From positions 186,001 to 250,000 of the forward strand of contig NZ_JACJQA010000033.1 of the NCBI RefSeq assembly GCF_014696355.1: DNA of 64,000 nt, read 5' to 3'. The DNA comes from Pseudanabaena sp. FACHB-1998. GTDB taxonomy: Bacteria; Cyanobacteriota; Cyanobacteriia; Pseudanabaenales; Pseudanabaenaceae. How positions within the stretch are numbered: the first letter of the stretch is position 1; each line of letters starts with the position of its first letter. Below the pieces are notes generated by a model. The model did no database searches. It had not been told where the DNA came from and saw nothing but the letters and a program-made list of their open reading frames with translations. Of this stretch, positions 46,842 to 54,653 are shown piece after piece. The translations under genes and the position numbers were made by a program.

Positions 46842-47221
46842 ATGGAGCCATCAGGCATAGTTGCACCTGATAATTTTGCCTTTTCTAGTTTGGCAAGACT
46901 AAGATCGGCTTTGAGAAGATTTGCTCCCTGTAGGTTGGCATGACTAAGATCGGCTCTGGTTAAAATAGCTCCTCTCAAATCTACTTTTTCTAAATTGGCA
47001 TGGCTGAGATCTGCCCATGCGAGGTCGGCTCCTCGCAAATCAGAGCCACTAAAGTTAATTTTGGCTAAGATGGATTCGCTAAGATCGATGCCATGCAGCG
47101 ATATGTTTTGCATATCCGATTCATGGAGATGGGTTTGCTCAAAGTTACGATCGCCTTTGGTGTAGCGATCAAGCAATTCAGCTTTAGTTAAGGCGGCATG
47201 AGAAGGGAATGTCATATGCAA
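46832..47221 (-). CDS. Pentapeptide-repeat protein
   Basis: 129 residues, cytoplasmic (no signal peptide). After about 35 residues, the protein is made of A(D/N)L-type pentapeptides (SGSDLRGADLAWADLSHANL and on to residue 122). Function unknown. One of three pentapeptide proteins here. Confidence 0.82.
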   Translation of the reverse strand: MHMTFPSHAALTKAELLDRYTKGDRNFEQTHLHESDMQNISLHGIDLSESILAKINFSGSDLRGADLAWADLSHANLEKVDLRGAILTRADLSHANLQGANLLKADLSLAKLEKAKLSGATMPDGSIHQ

Positions 47222-47276
47222 AAGTTTTATATTTAGTTTTATATTTAATTTTATATTTAATTGTTCAGGCTACTGC

Positions 47277-47335
47277 CTCCCCCTAAGAATTAGTAATGCG
47301 ACGCTTCACGTCGCATTACTAATTCTTAGGGGGAG
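47277..47335. repeat. Perfect palindrome, ATGCGACG core
   Basis: 27-base perfect arms around CTTCA. Stem contains CCTAAGAATTAG, like the copies at 27753 and 50193 but changed in both arms. Confidence 0.85.
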
Positions 47336-47357
47336 CAATTACCAAGTTAATGAAACA

Positions 47358-47404
47358 CAAGAATTTTTTAAAGGGTTGCTTTGCAACCCTTTAAAAAATT
47401 CTTG
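47358..47404. repeat. Perfect palindrome, GTTGCtttGCAAC core
   Basis: 22-base perfect arms around TTT. Sister of the 45901 copy with the same flank element following. Confidence 0.85.
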
Positions 47405-47412
47405 GTTCTAGG

Positions 47413-47432
47413 TTGAGCGCAAAGCGCTGTAA
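47413..47432 (+). repeat. Conserved flank element GCGCTTTGCGC type (copy 3)
   Basis: TTGAGCGCAAAGCGCTGTAA, 8 bases after the palindrome at 47358, as in copy 2. Confidence 0.75.
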
Positions 47433-47468
47433 GGTTACAGCCATCCATAAATATTACTAACTTTGGTC

Positions 47469-48191
47469 ATGACGGACTGGTTACAACGCACGGAATTATT
47501 AATTGGCAATCATGGAATCGCCAAGCTCAAGCAGGCGAATGTCTTAGTGGTGGGCATGGGGGGCGTGGGGAGTTTTGCCGCCGAGTTTTTATGTCGGGCG
47601 GGGATCGGACGGATGACAATTGTGGATGGCGATCGCGTTGATCCTTCTAACAAAAATCGCCAGATTGTGGCTCTCGATAGTACGGTTGATGTGCATAAAG
47701 CGGATGTGATGGCGGCGAGAATGCAAGACATTAATCCTGAGTTGCAATTAACGTCAATGAAGGAATTTCTTACCCCTGATTTGATGATGGAATTGGTGAC
47801 AACCAAATTTGACTGGGTTTTAGATTGCATTGATAGTTTGCAACCTAAGTTATATTTTCTGGGGGCGGCGGTGACTAATGGCGTGAAGGTGGCGAGCAGT
47901 ATGGGGGCTGGTGGACGTGTTGATCCCCAAAAGGTGAGAATTGCGCCAATTTTTGAGACGGATTGCTGTCGCTTTGCTTATAAGGTGCGGAAGGGTTTGC
48001 GCCGCAAGGGTTTTGCTAATGCTCAGATTATGGCGGTGTATTCGGAGGAGTTGGTCAATCGCGATTCTTTGCAGTTAACCGATGGCAGTAATTTCAAGCG
48101 ATCGTATTACGGCACGATTTCCTATATTCCTGCGTTGTTTGGGATCAATATGGCAAGTATCGTCATTCGTGATTTGATTGCCGAATTTTAG
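47469..48191 (+). CDS. tcdA: tRNA threonylcarbamoyladenosine dehydratase (TcdA/CsdL, E1-like)
   Basis: ATP-using enzyme that cyclises t6A37 in tRNA. About 240 residues of the ThiF/MoeB/HesA fold. Seen are VLVVGMGGVGSFAAEFLCRAG (ATP loop), DGDRVDPSNKNRQ (catalytic Arg, Asn), GAGGRVDPQKV and the KVRKGLRRKG region with a CC pair just before. The ATG at 47469 is preferred over a TTG two codons earlier. Its last bases are part of a palindrome shared with the next gene. Confidence 0.9.
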   Translation: MTDWLQRTELLIGNHGIAKLKQANVLVVGMGGVGSFAAEFLCRAGIGRMTIVDGDRVDPSNKNRQIVALDSTVDVHKADVMAARMQDINPELQLTSMKEFLTPDLMMELVTTKFDWVLDCIDSLQPKLYFLGAAVTNGVKVASSMGAGGRVDPQKVRIAPIFETDCCRFAYKVRKGLRRKGFANAQIMAVYSEELVNRDSLQLTDGSNFKRSYYGTISYIPALFGINMASIVIRDLIAEF

Positions 48192-48233
48192 ATAAATTAA
48201 GGCGCTTTGCGCCTTAATTTATCTAAAATTCGG
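48181..48233. terminator. Perfect palindrome spanning both convergent stop codons
   Basis: 25-base perfect arms around TTT, GGCGC-GCGCC core. Each arm contains the end of a gene, so both proteins finish in Glu-Phe-stop with identical DNA (CGAATTTTAG). Confidence 0.9.
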
Positions 48234-50025
48234 GTTTGGTGGGTGGTGGGGTGATAAAAATAGCGATCGCATTGTGGACGGGCGCAATTTCGGTAATCGA
48301 ACGATTGAGAATATTCCCGCCTAAAAATAGGGTTGATGAACTGCCGCCATCAAGATTTAGGGCTTCAACTGCGCCAATTTTTTTGAGAACTTCCGCAGTT
48401 TGTAAGAGATTGGGTGCAACTCCATTGGGAGCCTCTTGGACGGTGACCAGCAGCAGTTTACCTTTATCTTTAGTGGTGGCGATCGCACTGCGATCCGCCG
48501 CTTGTGTATCAAAACCTGCTTGAAAATTCTCCGCTTTGCCATCAAGAACAAGATTCCCATTCTTGAGTAATAGGGGGCCTGCACCGATGAGGTTAGGGAA
48601 GTTGGCAAATTTTTCAGGGACAAAGGCTTGACGACCCTTGACCGTCATGCCCACAGGTAATTGCTTCGCGGCTTCGGGCGATTGCCTTGCTACTAAAACA
48701 TAGCCATCACTGGGGATCGTCACTTGACCAACACCGACTACGCCTCCTTGATATTGAGCAACAACGCGATCGCCTCTGACCACAATAATCAGTTCATTTT
48801 CGGTGAGGGGGGTGTAGCCACTGCCCCAGTTGGGCGTATACCGAGCTATCCCTCGTTGCACATAGGCACTATTGAGATTTGTGAGCGCGATTTTAGTTTG
48901 ATTGGCAGTAATTTCTTCCGTAAAATTCAGGCGATCAATCAGGGTTTCGCCCTTCTCATTCCAAGCGATCGCCCCCCGTACTAACGCTGTCCCTGCAATC
49001 CAGCGATTACCTTCCCGAATTGCGCCAACGGGTAACTGGCGAATCCGATTAAAAAATCCCCCATTGATCGCTCCCACAGCTTGGGCTTGTTCCACCATTT
49101 GCGGCACAGGACTTAGTCCAAGAATGCCATTGGGAGAGCCATCGGGATTGCTCCAAATCGGGCGGACTTTTAGGCGTGGTTGTTTCAGATCCACCTCTAG
49201 GGCGGTTACGGAAAACTTAATAGTTTTAGGATCTTGGGGATTTTTCGGCTTATGGGGAATTTCGACAATTTTTTCAATTCTTCGTAAACCATCCGCCCAT
49301 TGCACCGTCAGGCTAGGCGGTACATAGTCACGCCGTAAATCAATGACCATCCGAGGTGTAGGACTACTTAGCATTTCGATCGCAGGATTAATCGAATCAT
49401 TGGTTTGAATCTGAATCTGCGTTAGTTTTCCCTGCGGCTGAATGGTGACGGACTTCACGAGATTGCCAGCAATAGAATTAAGCCCAATGGGTAAATCTGA
49501 AGCCACTTCTGCGGAAACGATCAGATTAATGACATTGCCCTGCCGACTAACTCGCCAAGGTGTCCGTCGATTGAGATCGATTACAAGGCGATCGCCCCAA
49601 GGTTGTTTGCTACGGCGCACCGCTTGCATCAAAGTGTCAGGAGTATAAATATTGAGAGCATTACCTGAAATCTCTGTCCGCCATTGATCCGCAAAGGGGG
49701 TGAGATCCAGATAGCGAAATCTCCCCGTACTATCAAAGGCTACCCTAGAAAAAGTGGGACTAGAAAACCAGCGTAATCGTTGGCGATCGCTTTTTTCCGA
49801 ATCCAGCATCTGTACGCCCAAACCGCCAGTGAGCCAATCCTCTTGCACATAGAGATTTTGCTGTCCCTGTTCCACTTTTCGGAGCCAACGTCCTGACCAA
49901 GGCTGTCCATTTAGCTGAATCACAGTTCCGCTATTAGGAGTGGCGGATGGGGCGCTATCGGCGATGACAAATTGACAGCAAGCGGCAAGAATCGGAATTA
50001 GCGTTTTACGGTATGTCATTTTCAT
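48223..50025 (-). CDS. NAGPA-type phosphodiester glycosidase-domain protein (DUF2233), exported
   Basis: 600 residues with a signal peptide about 1-25. The middle (about 150-245) resembles an AMIN-like region (DRLVIDLNRRTPWRV and VIDLRRDYVPP). The C-terminal part, about 320-590, is the NAGPA/DUF2233 domain: AINGGFFN, VGAIREGNRW, IGAGPLLLKNG and the closing LNLDGGSSSTLFLGG. In other bacteria such proteins act on cell-surface polysaccharide. Substrate unknown. Confidence 0.85.
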   Translation of the reverse strand: MKMTYRKTLIPILAACCQFVIADSAPSATPNSGTVIQLNGQPWSGRWLRKVEQGQQNLYVQEDWLTGGLGVQMLDSEKSDRQRLRWFSSPTFSRVAFDSTGRFRYLDLTPFADQWRTEISGNALNIYTPDTLMQAVRRSKQPWGDRLVIDLNRRTPWRVSRQGNVINLIVSAEVASDLPIGLNSIAGNLVKSVTIQPQGKLTQIQIQTNDSINPAIEMLSSPTPRMVIDLRRDYVPPSLTVQWADGLRRIEKIVEIPHKPKNPQDPKTIKFSVTALEVDLKQPRLKVRPIWSNPDGSPNGILGLSPVPQMVEQAQAVGAINGGFFNRIRQLPVGAIREGNRWIAGTALVRGAIAWNEKGETLIDRLNFTEEITANQTKIALTNLNSAYVQRGIARYTPNWGSGYTPLTENELIIVVRGDRVVAQYQGGVVGVGQVTIPSDGYVLVARQSPEAAKQLPVGMTVKGRQAFVPEKFANFPNLIGAGPLLLKNGNLVLDGKAENFQAGFDTQAADRSAIATTKDKGKLLLVTVQEAPNGVAPNLLQTAEVLKKIGAVEALNLDGGSSSTLFLGGNILNRSITEIAPVHNAIAIFITPPPTKPEF

Positions 50026-50081
50026 GATGCTAGGGCTTTATCAGCTATGGCGAATAATTGTACTCGCAAGAAGCCAAATAA

Positions 50082-50128
50082 GTAGTTAGGTTCAAAAAAT
50101 GGCGATGCCATTTTTTGAACCTAACTAC
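50082..50128. repeat. Perfect palindrome, TGGC-GCCA core
   Basis: 22-base perfect arms around GAT. Both flanking genes start here (divergent), so it is not at a gene end. Confidence 0.8.
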
Positions 50129-50192
50129 CAGTGAATTTATAGCTATCGCCATTCTTGTTACGCCCTTCCAGCTTATAAAATAGATATTAAAA

Positions 50193-50241
50193 CCCAAGAA
50201 TTAGCTGTGCGGCGCGAAGCGCCACACAGCTAATTCTTGGG
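50193..50241. repeat. Palindrome, GGCGC core, upstream of the Rieske gene
   Basis: 23-base arms with one mismatch around GAA; stem CCCAAGAATTAGCTGTGC. Followed by a TATAGCTGT-type flank at 50255. Confidence 0.8.
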
Positions 50242-50254
50242 GAAAGAGTAGGAC

Positions 50255-50273
50255 ACAAGTGACCACAGCTATA
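50255..50273 (-). repeat. Conserved flank element TATAGCTGTRGTCACTTGY (copy 3)
   Basis: Reads TATAGCTGTGGTCACTTGT on the minus strand, 13 bases beyond the palindrome at 50193. Confidence 0.7.
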
Positions 50274-50345
50274 CTATGGCTATAATTGGAGCAGACTTAG
50301 TTCTGTCAACTAAGCCTATTAACAACATATAAATAAACAACAAAT

Positions 50346-50795
50346 ATGGATCGCCGTAAATTACTTTCATGGTTCGGTTTAGGTTGGTTAATCAGCTTTT
50401 TGCCATCCTCCCTAAGTGGTTGTAGTGATACAAATTCAGTGAGTAACTCTTCTTCTCCTGCCGCACCTGAAAGCGTTGCTGCTGCTCCTCGTGGAGAGTT
50501 TAAAGCGATCGGTTCAGTTGCCCAGCTTGATAAAGACGGCAAATTGATATCTACCGATAAAAAAATTTTAGTGGTACGCGATCCTAAAAATTCTAATAAA
50601 GTCTTAGCCGTTAATTCAGCATGTACTCACAAAGGTTGTGTGGTGGAATGGCAAAAAAGTAGTCAAGAATATGTTTGCCCTTGTCATGATGCCAAGTTTG
50701 CAGCTAATGGCTCCGTAAAACAAGGACCTGCGAATAAGGCTTTGCCTACCTATGCTGCCAAAATCGAAAAAGGTCAAGTATTAGTTAGTTCCTAA
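50346..50795 (+). CDS. Rieske [2Fe-2S] lipoprotein
   Basis: 149 residues. The start MDRRKLLSWFGLG has a twin-arginine pair and a hydrophobic segment ending in LSGC, a lipobox with Cys26, so a Tat-exported lipoprotein is likely. The Rieske boxes are C93-T-H95-K-G-C98 and C111-P-C113-H114: four cluster ligands (C93, H95, C111, H114) and a disulfide pair (C98, C113). Not the PetC of cytochrome b6f, which is longer and has no lipobox; a periplasmic electron carrier of unknown partner. Confidence 0.85.
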   Translation: MDRRKLLSWFGLGWLISFLPSSLSGCSDTNSVSNSSSPAAPESVAAAPRGEFKAIGSVAQLDKDGKLISTDKKILVVRDPKNSNKVLAVNSACTHKGCVVEWQKSSQEYVCPCHDAKFAANGSVKQGPANKALPTYAAKIEKGQVLVSS

Positions 50796-50838
50796 TAAAA
50801 GTTAAGAGGTGTGGCTTAGCCATACCTCTTAACTTTTA
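50796..50838. terminator. Palindrome between the Rieske and subtilase genes, TGGC-GCCA core
   Basis: 20-base arms with one G-T pair around TTA, one base after the Rieske stop. Confidence 0.8.
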
Positions 50839-50865
50839 CAACTTTTTGTCAAAGGTCTTAAAGCA

Positions 50866-52683
50866 ATGAAAAAGTTTTTGCTGGCGTGCTTATTTTTCGC
50901 AGGTATATTTTGGGCGCTCTCCACTTATCAAGGATTGGCGGTGGAAGGTCAGTATGACTCGATGGTATTGAATTTTCGGGATAGCCTATCGCCAGCCCAA
51001 GTGGATCGCGAACTCAAGGCGATCGCCTCTAAATATGGATTAGCGGCTAAATTTAATAGTGCTTTTTCTAAGACGGATAAGCTTTACGTTGTCAAGGGAG
51101 ATGCCCAAGTCCTCGAAAAGCTTAAGCAATCAGAAGAACTTCGCAACTTGACGGAATATGTCGAAGCTAACTATGTCTATTCGATGGACTTTATCGGCGG
51201 TACGACTCCCAATGATCCGATGTATGGTCAGCAGTGGAACTTGAGAGCGATCGATGTGGAGAAGGCTTGGCAAAAGACCAAGGGTAAAGGTATTACGATC
51301 GCCGTTATCGATACAGGTGTAAGCCGCGTTGAAGATCTTAAAAACACAAAGTTTGTTAAGGGCTACGATTTTGTGAACGATCGCGAAGATGCTAGTGATG
51401 ACAATGGGCATGGAACCCATGTAGCTGGCACGATCGCCCAATCAACTAATAATAATTTTGGTGTAGCAGGTATTGCCTACGAAGCCAGTATCATGCCCCT
51501 TAAAGTCCTCTCAGCGTCAGGGGGAGGCACGATTTCCGATATTGCCGAAGCAATTATCTTTGCGGCGGACAATGGCGCAAATGTCATTAACATGAGCTTG
51601 GGTGGGGGCGGCGAAAGCAAGCTCATGCAAGAGGCGATCGATTATGCCTACAAAAAAGGTGTAGTGGTTGTGGCGGCGGCTGGTAACTCTAACCGCAACG
51701 CCGCCTTCTATCCTGCTCGCTATCCTAAAGTAATTGCAGTATCGGCTACCAGTGCCACAGGCGAAAAAGCCCCCTACTCTAATTACGGGGCGGGCGTAGA
51801 TGTAGCGGCTCCGGGTGGGGCGATCGCTAGAGCCAAAAATGGAGAGAAAGGCGATATTTCAGGCGGTATCCTCCAAAATACAATCGATCCGAAAACCAAG
51901 GAATCCGTATTCCGCTCTTTTCAAGGAACGAGTATGGCAGCCCCTCACGTTGCGGGTGTGGTGGCTTTAATCGAAGCTTCGGGTGTGAAAGATCCCGAAA
52001 AAGTGATGCAAATCGTCAAACAGTCGGCGCGTAAAGTTGCTGACGACACCCAAAATTACTACGGTGCTGGACATTTAAATGCAGCCACCGCAGTCACGTT
52101 AGCTTCCGAAGGTCAACTGGGAGTCCCTGACTTCTTGAGATGGGCGCGAGACAATGGCTATTTGAGTCCTCGCTTTTGGATTGATGGTGGAGCGGTGGCG
52201 CTAATTCCTAAATTAATTATGGTCATTGGTTCCTATCTCTTAGCTTGGCTACTCAATAGCTGGTTTCCTTTCCGTTGGAATTGGTCTTTTTCTAATGGAG
52301 TTTTCTTTGGTGGTGCGGGTTTGTTTTTCCTACGCGGATTTTATGTATTTGACCTAACCCAAGTTCCCTTCCGTATCGCAGGGAGTTCTTTGGCAGAGTT
52401 AGGCAATGCATTTTCTAACACAAATGCCCTTAATCCAATTACGGCGAGTGTATTACTTCCCCTTGGCTTATTGATTATTCTTTTAGGTCATCCTCAATGG
52501 AAATGGTTTGCCATTGGTTCCGCGATCGGGACGACGGCTTGCTTAGCAACCAGTGCCGTACTTGCGCCGCAATTGATGTGGATTGGCGAAGGGATGCCCG
52601 CGATCGCCTTCCTAAGCATCAATGCCATTCTCTGTTTTGGTTGTGCCTATCTATCGATCAAGTCAGAAACCGCTACCATTTAA
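50866..52683 (+). CDS. Membrane-anchored subtilisin-like (S8) serine protease
   Basis: 605 residues. Signal peptide or anchor about 1-25, propeptide-like part about 28-95, catalytic domain about 115-415 with Asp149 (VIDTGV), His182 (GHGTHVAGT), the oxyanion AAAGNSN and Ser356 (GTSMAAPHVAG). The last 160 residues hold about four or five membrane segments (from about 445), which is not usual for secreted subtilases. The catalytic domain would face outside and stay bound. It follows the Rieske lipoprotein in the same direction. Confidence 0.9.
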   Translation: MKKFLLACLFFAGIFWALSTYQGLAVEGQYDSMVLNFRDSLSPAQVDRELKAIASKYGLAAKFNSAFSKTDKLYVVKGDAQVLEKLKQSEELRNLTEYVEANYVYSMDFIGGTTPNDPMYGQQWNLRAIDVEKAWQKTKGKGITIAVIDTGVSRVEDLKNTKFVKGYDFVNDREDASDDNGHGTHVAGTIAQSTNNNFGVAGIAYEASIMPLKVLSASGGGTISDIAEAIIFAADNGANVINMSLGGGGESKLMQEAIDYAYKKGVVVVAAAGNSNRNAAFYPARYPKVIAVSATSATGEKAPYSNYGAGVDVAAPGGAIARAKNGEKGDISGGILQNTIDPKTKESVFRSFQGTSMAAPHVAGVVALIEASGVKDPEKVMQIVKQSARKVADDTQNYYGAGHLNAATAVTLASEGQLGVPDFLRWARDNGYLSPRFWIDGGAVALIPKLIMVIGSYLLAWLLNSWFPFRWNWSFSNGVFFGGAGLFFLRGFYVFDLTQVPFRIAGSSLAELGNAFSNTNALNPITASVLLPLGLLIILLGHPQWKWFAIGSAIGTTACLATSAVLAPQLMWIGEGMPAIAFLSINAILCFGCAYLSIKSETATI

Positions 52684-52691
52684 CCCCAGTC

Positions 52692-52736
52692 TCAAGAAGC
52701 TAATTCTCCCGCGAACGGTGAGAATTGGCTTCTTGA
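52692..52736. terminator. Palindromic terminator after the subtilase
   Basis: 17-base arms with one G-T pair around an 11-base loop. Confidence 0.75.
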
Positions 52737-52760
52737 AGCCTTTTACTTAAAGTAAAAATC

Positions 52761-52985
52761 ATGAATACTCAGATTGTCGGAACTGTTGAATATATTGACA
52801 TTGGCACGGGAACTTGGGCGATCGCTACGGATACCGACGAGCAGTATGAGATTTGGCAGCCTGCGCCAGAAGCCATTTTGCGAGAAGGCTTGAAATTAAG
52901 TGTGACCGCCAAAATTCGGGATGATGTAATGTCGATCGCCGCGATCGGTGATGTTATTGAAATTGAAGATTTTCAAATCCTTTAA
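52761..52985 (+). CDS. Small hypothetical protein, possible OB-type fold
   Basis: 74 residues, not recognised. The pattern GTVEYIDIGTGTWAIATDTDEQYEIW, then a charged middle and VTAKIRDDVMSIAAIGDVIEI, suggests a small beta-barrel with alternating residues. It ends 7 bases before the next gene's preferred start. Confidence 0.6.
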   Translation: MNTQIVGTVEYIDIGTGTWAIATDTDEQYEIWQPAPEAILREGLKLSVTAKIRDDVMSIAAIGDVIEIEDFQIL

Positions 52986-52992
52986 AATTGTG

Positions 52993-53505
52993 ATGACAAA
53001 AAATATAAGGTTCCCAAAGATTACTCATGGCGATCGCTACTTTAGCCTTATGGCGACCGTTGCCATTACTTTTACGGTTACTTGTTCGGCATTTTGCGCT
53101 GCTCAGTCAGTCCAAGCCAATGAAGTGAAATCCATTGCGGGAAAAGAAAAGCAATCTAAACCAAGGGTTGTCAAAATTGCTGGTACTTACAAAGTGATCT
53201 TAGATGCTCAGGCTCTAGCGGAGGCAAAAAAAGAAGGATTTGTATCAATTACGGGGCAGTGGACAATTAGTCCGAATGGCGCGTTTGCGGCTGCTTTAAA
53301 ACTGGTTAAGAGTAATGGTGAGATCTCAAACATTAACACCGCAGGTCGAGTCAGAATTATTAATGGGAAAGTCGTTTCGCAAGTAGAAATTTTAAATGGA
53401 GAAAAGCCCACTGAAGCTATTCCCACTCAGTCCTATACATTATTGTCCGATGGCATAACCTTGCAAGCCGACGATCAACCAGTAAAGCTGGTGAGAACAA
53501 ATTGA
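52993..53505 (+). CDS. Exported hypothetical protein
   Basis: 170 residues from the ATG at 52993; an upstream in-frame ATG at 52948 would overlap the previous gene and precede the signal peptide with basic and Phe-rich sequence, so the later start is preferred. The signal peptide has a hydrophobic core about 22-37 and a cut expected near AQSVQANE. The mature part (about 115 residues) is of beta type with GQWTISPNGAFAAALKLVKS. Function not known. Confidence 0.65.
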   Translation: MTKNIRFPKITHGDRYFSLMATVAITFTVTCSAFCAAQSVQANEVKSIAGKEKQSKPRVVKIAGTYKVILDAQALAEAKKEGFVSITGQWTISPNGAFAAALKLVKSNGEISNINTAGRVRIINGKVVSQVEILNGEKPTEAIPTQSYTLLSDGITLQADDQPVKLVRTN

Positions 53506-53507
53506 AA

Positions 53508-53540
53508 ATAAAAAAGCGGCGCTTCGCGCCGCTTTTTTAT
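53508..53540. terminator. Bidirectional palindromic terminator, GGCGCTTCGCGCC core
   Basis: 15-base perfect arms around TTC with six-base A and T runs, right between two convergent stop codons. The clearest terminator use of this core. Confidence 0.9.
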
Positions 53541-53542
53541 GA

Positions 53543-54586
53543 CTATGACAAGAGCGATCGCATTTGTTTAGCAATCCGATCGGGATATTCCGCTTTCATG
53601 AGAGCGCGAACGATCGCCACTCGCTTTGCCCCTGAAGCGATCGCCTCGGCTAAATTATGTTCATCAATTCCGCCGATCGCAAACCAAGGAATACTAATAT
53701 TTTGCGCCGCATAGTTAACATATTCGTAGCCTGCGGCAGCTTTATTAGGCTTGGTCGGTGTAGCATGAACGGGACCAACCCCCACATAGTCCACCTGATT
53801 ATTCAAAGCGATCGCTAATTCTTGAGGATTAGTCGTGGACTGACCGATGATGTATTGCGAAGCATCGCCACCATTCGCATTCAAAATTTGACGCACCGCC
53901 GACACAGGCAAATCTGTTTGCCCCACATGAATACCATCGGCTCCCACCGCGATCGCAATATCCACGCGATCATTCACCAAAAATAGCGCCTCGTATTTAT
54001 GGCAAAGATCACAAAGCTGCTGGGCGATCGCTAAACGAGTCCCATCTTCCCCCTCCTTTTGACGGTACTGCACGATCTGAACTCCCCCTTGCAAAGCCAA
54101 ATCGACAACAGAGACAATATCATCTACAGGAGTGGTCACCAAATATAAGCTTGCCTCCTGTAGCTTTTGGCGGCGCACCTGACCCAGATTTGATGATTTA
54201 ACTAGCTCACTTTCTAGTATGTAAACCTGATAGCGCATTTGTTTCATCGCTTCCCCTAAATGGGGATCAACAACTTTGCCATATTCCTCCAAAACCCTCA
54301 AAGCCTCTTGCAAACGCCCCATATTAGCCCTTAACACCGCTTGCACATCGGCACGACTGACCTCTTGAGCATGGCTCAGCCCCGTGGCGGGATCATCGGT
54401 AGTATTGCGGGCGCGACGAAATTCTTCGCGATGCCATTGAGCTAATTCTTGCCGCATTTGTTTGCAGCGATCGCATAGATCGACATTTTCTAAACCAAAG
54501 CGACACCATTCTTCGATGGTGCGAATCGCTTCACGGGCGCGATCAAGATTAGCATCAAGGATGCGATAAACAATTTGTTGAGACAT
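53543..54586 (-). CDS. thiE: Thiamine-phosphate synthase
   Basis: Joins the thiazole and pyrimidine phosphates into thiamine phosphate. 347 residues. The C-terminal part (about 145-347) is the TIM-barrel ThiE: VQIVQYRQKEGEDGTRL, LFLVNDRVDIAIAVGADGIHVGQTDLP, GQSTTN and YVGVGPVHATPTKP, all as in ThiE. The N-terminal 125 residues are an extra helical domain typical of cyanobacterial ThiE (YRILDANLDRAREAIRTIEE). No TPP riboswitch is seen upstream. Confidence 0.94.
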   Translation of the reverse strand: MSQQIVYRILDANLDRAREAIRTIEEWCRFGLENVDLCDRCKQMRQELAQWHREEFRRARNTTDDPATGLSHAQEVSRADVQAVLRANMGRLQEALRVLEEYGKVVDPHLGEAMKQMRYQVYILESELVKSSNLGQVRRQKLQEASLYLVTTPVDDIVSVVDLALQGGVQIVQYRQKEGEDGTRLAIAQQLCDLCHKYEALFLVNDRVDIAIAVGADGIHVGQTDLPVSAVRQILNANGGDASQYIIGQSTTNPQELAIALNNQVDYVGVGPVHATPTKPNKAAAGYEYVNYAAQNISIPWFAIGGIDEHNLAEAIASGAKRVAIVRALMKAEYPDRIAKQMRSLLS

Positions 54587-54600
54587 ATACTTCTTTCCCA

Positions 54601-54649
54601 GTCAAGAAATGTTGGTGCGGGGCAAAGCCCCACACCAACATTTCTTGAC
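54601..54649. terminator. Palindrome between thiE and the DUF6930-like gene
   Basis: 23-base arms with one mismatch around AAA, GGGGC-GCCCC core. Ends transcription of the upstream 561-residue gene, both on the minus strand. Confidence 0.8.
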
Positions 54650-54653
54650 TTTA

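Noticed and set aside
50306-50542. Minus-strand open frame over the Rieske gene
   Set aside because: Overlaps the lipoprotein start and has no recognisable sequence.
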